Of a DNA stretch of 10,495 bases, positions 5,288 through 10,495 are shown piece after piece. The notes below the pieces were generated by a model. It saw nothing but the letters and a program-made list of their open reading frames with translations. It ran no database searches and had not been told where the DNA came from. Numbering within the stretch: position 1 is the first letter of the stretch; each line of letters starts with the position of its first letter. This stretch comes from Mageeibacillus sp. UBA3708 (GTDB lineage Bacteria > Bacillota > Clostridia > Saccharofermentanales > Saccharofermentanaceae), in NCBI GenBank assembly GCA_002371375.1, contig DFIB01000020.1, positions 1 to 10,495 on the forward strand, given 5' to 3'. A program made the translations under genes and the position numbers.

Positions 5288-5905
5288 ATGAAAGGTATTA
5301 GAGTTTTAGGTTTGGCAGCAGCTGCTGCTATCATGATGGGTCTTTGCGGATGTTCATCCAAGACGATGCTCAAGAACAGGGAGGGTGACCGCCTCAAGCC
5401 CGACGAGATCGAGGTTGGTGATATCGTCAGGATGGGCGACTATCACGGTGCAGACAAGTGGATAGTCCTTGACATTGACGACGGGCAGGCTCTGCTTATC
5501 TCCAAGAATGTAGTTGATGTCGTCGAATTTGACGAGAGCAGTAATAAATGGGAGAAGAGTGAGATCAGAGAGTGGCTTAACGGTGAGTATCTTGAAGAGA
5601 CATTTGACGATGATGAACAGAAGGCTCTTGTTGATGAAGACGGCGACCGTGTTTTCCTCCTGTCTGAAGAGCAGGTCAAAAACCTTGTTGATTCATCCGA
5701 CCGCAAATCCGAGCCGACAGATTACGCGATCAAAAACGGTGTTTATAAGAGCAACGGTTATTCCATATGGTGGACAAGTACAGCATCAACTACATCCAAG
5801 CCCAAAGTGAGATGCTATTCATCATCAGGTTCCACGACATCCAAAACCCCCGATGATCAAAGCATAGGCGTCCGTCCCGCCATCCTCGTAGAGATAGGCG
5901 AATGA
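5288..5905 (+). CDS. DUF6273-like lipoprotein
   Basis: A 205-residue predicted lipoprotein. The signal peptide is MKGIRVLGLAAAAAIMMGLCGC with lipobox LCGC and Cys22 as the lipidated residue. Residues 42-203 follow the layout I know from DUF6273 proteins: GDIVRMG, KWIVLDIDDGQALLISK, a segment ending EIREWLNGEYLEETF (92-106), VFLLSEEQV (122-130), WW (161-162) and the closing GVRPAILV (194-201). The Cterminal region after WW is unusually Ser/Thr-rich (162-187). Such domains occur in secreted or surface proteins of gut Firmicutes; no enzymatic activity is established to my knowledge. It follows the PT-linker lipoprotein and its leader is alike (MK..., about 16 hydrophobic residues, GC). No terminator is seen between the two genes, so they may share a transcript. 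Confidence 0.82.
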   Translation: MKGIRVLGLAAAAAIMMGLCGCSSKTMLKNREGDRLKPDEIEVGDIVRMGDYHGADKWIVLDIDDGQALLISKNVVDVVEFDESSNKWEKSEIREWLNGEYLEETFDDDEQKALVDEDGDRVFLLSEEQVKNLVDSSDRKSEPTDYAIKNGVYKSNGYSIWWTSTASTTSKPKVRCYSSSGSTTSKTPDDQSIGVRPAILVEIGE

Positions 5906-5934
5906 TAATCGTGCCGGGGAAGAGCACAAACTGA

Positions 5935-5963
5935 TTGTAAATATTTACGCGTATTAATATAAT
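5935..5963 (+). promoter_or_regulatory. Sigma-A type promoter of the leuCDB operon
   Basis: TTGTAA (5935-5940) and a consensus TATAAT (5958-5963) are separated by exactly 17 nt. The start of transcription should fall near 5970, giving a leader of about 26 nt. That leaves no room for a T-box or attenuator, so leucine control, if any, must act at the DNA level here. Confidence 0.75.
5937..5948. promoter_or_regulatory. Candidate operator: 12-bp palindrome over the leuC -35 box
   Basis: GTAAATATTTAC is a perfect 12-bp palindrome overlapping the -35 hexamer and the first half of the spacer of the leuC promoter. A dimeric repressor bound here would block RNA polymerase. The A/T-rich sequence makes a chance palindrome possible, and I cannot name the regulator. 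Confidence 0.45.
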
Positions 5964-5995
5964 TAACTCAAAACAGTCAGTGAGGTGCACGGCAC

Positions 5996-7276
5996 ATGGG
6001 AATGACGATAACTCAGAAGATATTGGCTGCCCACGCAGGCCTCAAAGAGGTTACTGCGGGGCAGCTTATTGAAGCGGATCTTGACAAAGTCCTGGGTAAT
6101 GACGTGACGACGCCTCCGGCGATTAAGGTTTTCGCTAAGGTCGGAACAGATAAGGTGTACGACAAGGACAGGGTCCTTCTGATCCAGGATCACTTCACGC
6201 CGAATAAGGATATCAAATCTGCTGAGCTTGCAAGGTGCATGCGGTGTTTTGCACACGAACAGGAGATCAGCCATTATTATGAACTCGGCAGGAGCGAGAT
6301 GGGAATAGAGCATGTCATCCTTCCCGACAACGGGCTTGTATTTCCCGGAGATACGGTGATAGGCGCAGATTCCCACACATGTACTTATGGGGCTGTCGGC
6401 GCATTCTCGACAGGTGTAGGATCAACGGATCTGGCATGCGCGATGGCGAGAGGCAAGACATGGTTCAAGGTTCCTGAAGCTATCAAGGTTGTGCTTACCG
6501 GGAAGATGAAGCCGTATGTAACAGGCAAGGACGTGATACTCCACATAATCGGTATGATCGGTGTTGACGGAGCCTTATACAGATCTCTTGAATTTACCGG
6601 TGACGGTGTCAGGAATCTGTCTATGTGTGACCGCCTGACGATATGCAACATGGCTATCGAGTGCGGCGGTAAGAACGGAATATTCCCGGTTGATGACGTG
6701 ACTGTCGAATATATCAGCAAGACGAATCCGGAACGGTTTGTGGCAGGTGATTATAAGGTGTATGAAGCGGATGAAGATGCGGATTATGTGAGGACGATAG
6801 AGATCGATCTTGCGGATGTCCCGCTGACAGTGGCACTGCCTCATCTCCCTTCGAATACGAAGCGTGCAGATGATGTCATAGATATGAAGATAGACCAGGT
6901 CGTTGTCGGGTCCTGTACAAACGGCAGGATCGACGACATCCGCATGGCTGCTCAGATACTGAAGGGCCGCAAGGTTCATCCTTCAGTAAGATGCATTATT
7001 ATTCCCGGATCGCAGAAAGTGTACAGAACAGCCCTTGATGAGGGACTTCTGGCAATCTTCGACGATGCAGGTTGTGTCATTTCCACTCCTACCTGCGGGC
7101 CGTGTCTCGGAGGTCACATGGGCGTGCTCGCCAAGGGTGAGAGATGCGTGTCAACGACGAACCGGAATTTCGTGGGGCGCATGGGACATATCGAGTCCGA
7201 AGTAATACTGGCAGGTGTACCCGTGGCATGTGCATCGGCCGTTCTCGGCCGCGTCGGCGTACCGGAAGAACTGTGA
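5996..7276 (+). CDS. leuC: 3-isopropylmalate dehydratase, large subunit (LeuC)
   Basis: The large, 4Fe-4S-bearing subunit of isopropylmalate isomerase. With LeuD it converts 2-isopropylmalate to 3-isopropylmalate by dehydration and rehydration in leucine synthesis, in the cytosol. At 426 residues it belongs to the shorter LeuC type found in clostridia and archaea, which is related to homoaconitase. Cluster ligands are Cys307 (GSCTNGR) and Cys367/Cys370 (CGPCLGGH). [21 protein letters not shown] (123-143) and [13 protein letters not shown] (183-195) are family signatures. The start [15 protein letters not shown] is the usual one for this group, and GAGGTG (5982-5987) precedes it. LeuD follows after 9 bp with its own GAGGTGAGG site. 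A citramalate-pathway role (methylmalate isomerase) is possible for this subfamily, but the leuB neighbour favours leucine synthesis. Confidence 0.96.
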   Translation: MGMTITQKILAAHAGLKEVTAGQLIEADLDKVLGNDVTTPPAIKVFAKVGTDKVYDKDRVLLIQDHFTPNKDIKSAELARCMRCFAHEQEISHYYELGRSEMGIEHVILPDNGLVFPGDTVIGADSHTCTYGAVGAFSTGVGSTDLACAMARGKTWFKVPEAIKVVLTGKMKPYVTGKDVILHIIGMIGVDGALYRSLEFTGDGVRNLSMCDRLTICNMAIECGGKNGIFPVDDVTVEYISKTNPERFVAGDYKVYEADEDADYVRTIEIDLADVPLTVALPHLPSNTKRADDVIDMKIDQVVVGSCTNGRIDDIRMAAQILKGRKVHPSVRCIIIPGSQKVYRTALDEGLLAIFDDAGCVISTPTCGPCLGGHMGVLAKGERCVSTTNRNFVGRMGHIESEVILAGVPVACASAVLGRVGVPEEL

Positions 7277-7285
7277 GGTGAGGTT

Positions 7286-7780
7286 ATGAAGGTTAGCGGT
7301 AAGGTTTTTAAGTACGGAGATAATGTTGATACTGACGTGATAATTCCGGCACGCCATCTCACATCTGCGGATCCCGAGCATCTCAGGCAACACTGCATGG
7401 AGGATATTGATGCTTCGTTCGCCGGCAGCGTCAGCGCGGGTGACATAATGGTGGCAGGTAAGAATTTCGGGTGCGGGTCATCGAGAGAGCATGCCCCCGT
7501 AGCTATCAAGGCAAGCGGGATATCGCTTGTAATCGCTTCTGATTTTGCCCGCATATTCTACCGCAATGCGATCAATACCGGTCTTCCGATAATGGAGTGC
7601 CCGGAGGCATCCTCCCGCATCGGGAACGGTGATATAGTCGAGGCTGACTTCGATACCGGCGTGATTAAGAATATCACAAAAGGCGAGTCTTATCAGGCCG
7701 CTGCTTTCCCTGAATTCATTGGCAAGATCATCGCGGCCGGCGGTCTTGTAGAATACACTCGAAAGGAGCTCGGCTTATGA
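7286..7780 (+). CDS. leuD: 3-isopropylmalate dehydratase, small subunit (LeuD)
   Basis: The 164-residue small swivel subunit that completes the LeuC active site. [14 protein letters not shown] (12-25) and the substrate-binding loop [11 protein letters not shown] (61-71) are diagnostic, as is [18 protein letters not shown] (84-101). The length matches the short clostridial/archaeal type paired with a 420-residue LeuC, rather than the roughly 200-residue enterobacterial form. It starts 9 bp after leuC and its stop overlaps the leuB start (ATGA), indicating one operon with coupled translation. No anomalies are seen. Confidence 0.96.
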   Translation: MKVSGKVFKYGDNVDTDVIIPARHLTSADPEHLRQHCMEDIDASFAGSVSAGDIMVAGKNFGCGSSREHAPVAIKASGISLVIASDFARIFYRNAINTGLPIMECPEASSRIGNGDIVEADFDTGVIKNITKGESYQAAAFPEFIGKIIAAGGLVEYTRKELGL

Positions 7781-8886
7781 TTCCGTCAGCTACTCACAAG
7801 ATAGCAGTCATCAAAGGCGACGGCATCGGTCCTGAGATCGTCTCATCAGCGATGCGTGTTCTTGACAAAACTGCTGCCCAATATGGCTTCAGATTATCGT
7901 ACAAGGAACTCCGCGCCGGCGGCTGTGCCATAGATGACTGCGGCGTACCGTTGCCCTCTGATACCCTGGAAGGATGCAAGTCATCAGACGCAGTCCTTCT
8001 CGGCGCGGTCGGAGGTCCAAAGTGGGACAGCATGGAACCGTCGCTGCGCCCCGAACGCGCGCTGCTCGGACTTCGCGCAGGACTCGGTCTTTATTCCAAC
8101 CTCAGACCGGCATTACTGTTCAAAGAATTAGCATCAGCGTCCCCTCTCAAGGATGCCGGTGAGATAGATATCCTCATTGTCCGCGAATTGACCGGTGGTA
8201 TCTATTTTGGTGACAACGGCATGTATGAGAGTGATGATATGCTGCCAGACGGTTCCGTCAAAGGCGTAGTCGCTTATGATACCGAAGCATACTCGGAAGG
8301 TGAGATCAGGCGCATAGTCAGGCAGGCATTCGAGCTGGCGCGGGGACGCAATAAGCACCTGACTCTGGTTGATAAGGCCAATGTCCTCAGGACATCCAGA
8401 CTCTGGCGTTCTGTCGCAGGCGAGATCGCATCGGAGTTTCCTGATGTTACCTTGGATTATCTGTATGTTGATAACTGTACGATGCAGCTGATTGGACGCC
8501 CGTCGTCATTCGACGTCATCGTCACGAGTAACATGTTCGGCGATATCATCTCGGATGAGGCCGGCATGATCACAGGCTCCATCGGCATGCTTCCTTCGGC
8601 ATCTCTCGGTGCTCCAGGTACCCCCGGAATGTATGAGCCGATCCACGGCTCCGCTCCTGATATTGCCGGCACCGGGAAAGCAAATCCTCTGGCAACTATC
8701 CTGTCCGCCGCAATGATGCTGCGCTGGTCACTGGATGAATCTGAAGCTGCTTCATGTATTGAGAATGCAGTGCGTGGTGTTATCTCTGCAGGTTACAGGA
8801 CTCCGGATATCGCATCAGGCGCAGAAGGGGAGATCCATGTCGATACGGAAGGAATGACAGAGGCAGTGCTGAAGTTCGTGGTCTGA
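7777..8886 (+). CDS. leuB: 3-isopropylmalate dehydrogenase (LeuB)
   Basis: A 369-residue NAD-dependent beta-decarboxylating dehydrogenase that turns 3-isopropylmalate into 4-methyl-2-oxopentanoate, the transamination precursor of leucine. Visible signatures: KGDGIGPE (13-20); substrate arginines in [14 protein letters not shown] (Arg100, Arg110) and VREL (Arg136); catalytic Tyr143 (GGIYFG) and Lys200 (VDKANVL); Mg2+ aspartates Asp232, Asp256 and Asp260 ([10 protein letters not shown]); and the NAD-binding loop [12 protein letters not shown] (287-298). Two small departures are seen: VDNCTMQL where VDNAAMQL is common, and VLRTSRLW where VLESSRLW is usual. Neither touches a catalytic residue. 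ATG 7777 overlaps the leuD stop by 4 bp. The gene runs toward a convergent ABC operon, with a long hairpin between them. Confidence 0.96.
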   Translation: MIPSATHKIAVIKGDGIGPEIVSSAMRVLDKTAAQYGFRLSYKELRAGGCAIDDCGVPLPSDTLEGCKSSDAVLLGAVGGPKWDSMEPSLRPERALLGLRAGLGLYSNLRPALLFKELASASPLKDAGEIDILIVRELTGGIYFGDNGMYESDDMLPDGSVKGVVAYDTEAYSEGEIRRIVRQAFELARGRNKHLTLVDKANVLRTSRLWRSVAGEIASEFPDVTLDYLYVDNCTMQLIGRPSSFDVIVTSNMFGDIISDEAGMITGSIGMLPSASLGAPGTPGMYEPIHGSAPDIAGTGKANPLATILSAAMMLRWSLDESEAASCIENAVRGVISAGYRTPDIASGAEGEIHVDTEGMTEAVLKFVV

Positions 8887-9010
8887 ACAGAAGGTCTTCA
8901 CGTGATCTGCGGGAATTTGGCTTGCTGTCTGTAGCAGTACCGCCACACCCGGCATAAGCGTCTGACTGCCTCATTTGACACGATTATAAATAACACTGAA
9001 CGTAAGCGCA

Positions 9011-9117
9011 GTAGAAAAAAGCGAGGACCTTTAAGCGTCGCCGTCAGTTCTGCGTACTTCAAATGTTATGCGTACTTGCAGTGACGGCGTAAGCGCCTGT
9101 CCTCGCTTTTATTCTAC
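9011..9117. terminator. Long bidirectional terminator hairpin between convergent operons
   Basis: Outer arms GTAGAAAAAAGCGAGGAC (9011-9028) and GTCCTCGCTTTTATTCTAC (9099-9117) pair almost completely. Inner arms GCGTCGCCGTCA (9035-9046) and TGACGGCG (9082-9089) plus GCGC (9093-9096) extend the stem around small internal loops. The apical loop is about 35 nt and holds two copies of TGCGTACTT (9051-9059, 9069-9077). Each strand ends the GC-rich part with a T-run (TTTTATT on plus, TTTTTT on minus), as expected for a terminator serving both leuB and the ABC permease. The size is far beyond a normal terminator, so a repetitive extragenic element or small-RNA gene is an alternative. Confidence 0.75.
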
Positions 9118-9126
9118 GAAGCGTTC

Positions 9127-10269
9127 TTATTCGTTAACGATCCGTTCCTGATTGAACAGCTTGCTGATGATGAACAGGCACAGTGCACCGAATATGATGT
9201 TTATGCCGCAGGTCGTCAGCATTTCGACGGGGGTGAAGCCGTTGAGCAGGATGTTCTTGGTGAGGTATGTCGCATTCCACATCGGAACAACGTAGTTGTA
9301 GAATCCGAACTTCGCGAGGACGGTGTTCATACCTTCGTTGGATGTGAGGAATGAGCCGACAAACAGGATCATGATCGGGATGACTGTGAGAGTCTGGGCA
9401 GATCTTGATGTCTTGGCTAATGTAGAGATGATCAGGATCAGTCCGACGAGGGCAAATGCCACACTTATTATCGTGATGAATACGTAGACATAGTCGATAA
9501 ATGCGTAGTTGATGATATCGGCGCCCATCATCTCACGGAAGCTCTGCATGAGGAAGGCGAGTCCTGCGAATGATGACAGTGAGCTGATGCCTGCAGCGGT
9601 CATTACTGCGAGTGCTTTACCGAGGGCGACGCTTGTGCGGCTGACCGGAGTGATGAGTACTGTATTGAGGAAGTTGCTTTCCTTATCGCCTGCGATTATG
9701 TTGCTGGCCAGTGCCATGATGCCGTATACGATAGTCATGATAAGCAGACCCGGTACCATGCTTGCCATTGCGTTGCGGCCCTGATATGTCTCATCGCCCT
9801 GGTCGTACGTCTTTGTCGTATCGGCGTTGATCGTGAACACCACGGGACGGATCGTCTCGAGATAGTTGTTGAATGCTTCCTTGATCATCATTGAATCAGT
9901 GTAGGAAGAGTTGTAATAGATCTCAATATCCGACACGGGCTTGCCTTCTGTGATCTCCGTCGTGAAATCATCGGGGAAGATGACGAGCAGTTCCGCGTCC
10001 TTGTTCTTGATGTCCGTGATGCATTTGTCCACATCGTCGGGCTCGCCGGCGAAACCGATCTTTTTGAGTTCTTCCTGCATGTATTCGGGTGCATTGACCG
10101 CGTAGGCTTTGTATGCCTCTTCTTTGGAAGAGTTATCCATCATTGTCATGAGCTTGCCTTCGCCGAACATGATAAGAAAGGGCATGAGCACGCACATCAG
10201 GAGGATAGACCTGTCCTTAAGGATGGACCTGACTTCTTTCTTGTAAACCGTAAGTGTATCTCTGAACAT
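9127..10269 (-). CDS. ABC-2 type exporter permease (NatB-like)
   Basis: A 380-residue integral membrane permease of the ABC-2 family. TM1 is near residues 21-38, followed by a large extracytoplasmic domain (about 40-168) with the NatB-like KDAELLVIFPDDF segment (90-102). Five further hydrophobic segments lie near 172-192, 214-241, 261-283, 295-309 and 350-370. The cytoplasmic loop GDKESNFLNTVLITPVSR (194-211) corresponds to the 'E+E.gT...LL.tPvsr' signature of this family, which contacts the ATPase. The gene lies 15 bp downstream of the ATPase gene, with GGTGAT before its ATG, so both form one exporter. NatAB exports Na+ in Bacillus, but relatives move drugs, peptides or other ions, so the cargo is open. 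The reading frame is complete. Confidence 0.9.
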   Translation of the reverse strand: MFRDTLTVYKKEVRSILKDRSILLMCVLMPFLIMFGEGKLMTMMDNSSKEEAYKAYAVNAPEYMQEELKKIGFAGEPDDVDKCITDIKNKDAELLVIFPDDFTTEITEGKPVSDIEIYYNSSYTDSMMIKEAFNNYLETIRPVVFTINADTTKTYDQGDETYQGRNAMASMVPGLLIMTIVYGIMALASNIIAGDKESNFLNTVLITPVSRTSVALGKALAVMTAAGISSLSSFAGLAFLMQSFREMMGADIINYAFIDYVYVFITIISVAFALVGLILIISTLAKTSRSAQTLTVIPIMILFVGSFLTSNEGMNTVLAKFGFYNYVVPMWNATYLTKNILLNGFTPVEMLTTCGINIIFGALCLFIISKLFNQERIVNE

Positions 10270-10284
10270 TTATATCACCATCCC

Positions 10285-10495
10285 TTACTGCTTCTGATAC
10301 TTCTGATAGATATCGTAGAACGAGTCTTCGAGCGAGCGTCCGTTCATGAGGTTGGGAAGAGTGTCGTCAACGACGATCCTGCCTTCCACGATCATGGCGG
10401 CGCGGTCACAGATCTTCTCAACGAGATCAAAGAGGTGAGTAGAGAGGATGATGCACTTGCCCTCTTCCTTCATCCTCAGGATGAACTCTCTTACT
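10285..10495 (-). CDS. ABC transporter ATP-binding protein, C-terminal end (partial)
   Basis: The last 69 residues of an ABC ATPase whose remainder lies beyond the right edge. EEGKCIILSTHLFDLVEKICDR carries the H-loop histidine in the 'STH' context, followed by AAMIVEGRIVVDD, the usual strand after the H-loop, and a SLEDSFYDIY tail typical of ABC-2/NatA ATPases. The Walker and signature motifs are not in the window. It is the upstream partner of the permease and energises export from the cytosolic face. The frame is open to the edge, so an internal ATG at 10473 is not the start. Confidence 0.9.
   Translation of the reverse strand, partial: VREFILRMKEEGKCIILSTHLFDLVEKICDRAAMIVEGRIVVDDTLPNLMNGRSLEDSFYDIYQKYQKQ

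Noticed and set aside
5906..5995. T-box riboswitch or leader peptide controlling leuC
   Set aside because: The gap is only 90 bp and the promoter lies in its middle, leaving a leader of about 26 nt with no terminator hairpin and no Leu-rich short frame.
8975..8990. TTGACA (8975) with TATAAA (8985) as a promoter
   Set aside because: The boxes are separated by only 4 bp, which cannot serve sigma-A polymerase; only a pairing of TATAAA with the weaker CTGACT at 8962 has workable spacing.

Overview
The window looks like a chromosomal segment of an anaerobic Firmicute of the class Clostridia (Lachnospiraceae or a related rumen/gut lineage). The evidence is the mid-GC composition with frequent AGG/AGA arginine codons, strong AGGAGG-type ribosome binding sites, TTG and GTG starts, lipoproteins of the PT-linker and DUF6273-like kinds common in gut Clostridia, and a clostridial-type short LeuC. 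This assignment is inference; no rRNA or marker gene is present.

Layout, left to right. (1) 1-1990, plus strand: the 3' part of a LacZ-type glycoside hydrolase family 2 beta-galactosidase, overlapped by 4 bp by a HAD phosphatase of the phosphoglycolate phosphatase type. (2) 1991-2434: a decayed GGDEF (diguanylate cyclase) gene fragment with a frameshift. (3) 2435-3449: a NUDIX hydrolase of the ADP-ribose pyrophosphatase type, then a MIF-like tautomerase, closed by an intrinsic terminator. (4) 3450-4059: about 600 bp without a protein gene. It holds a dense set of hairpins that reads like a structured RNA, a pair of 53-bp tandem repeats with nested inverted repeats, and an A/T-rich perfect palindrome. 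This is the least explained part of the window. (5) 4060-5905: two lipoproteins, one with a proline/threonine linker and a C-terminal globular domain, the other DUF6273-like. (6) 5935-8886: a well-formed sigma-A promoter with a 12-bp palindrome over its -35 box, then leuC-leuD-leuB, tightly packed and probably one operon. (7) 9011-9117: a very long hairpin between convergent genes, with T-tracts on both strands, acting as a bidirectional terminator. (8) 9127-10495, minus strand: an ABC-2 type exporter permease and, upstream of it, the 3' end of its ATPase (NatA/NatB-like).

How the genes work together. LeuC, LeuD and LeuB carry out the last two enzymatic steps from 2-isopropylmalate toward leucine; leuA is not in the window. 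The ATPase and permease should form one exporter. The beta-galactosidase and phosphatase are translationally coupled but have no evident shared pathway. The NUDIX hydrolase and tautomerase probably share a transcript.

No complete new defence or mobile system is visible. The best candidate for something undescribed is the 3450-3890 structured intergenic region. The modified beta-galactosidase C-terminus and the unusual leuB/ABC hairpin follow.
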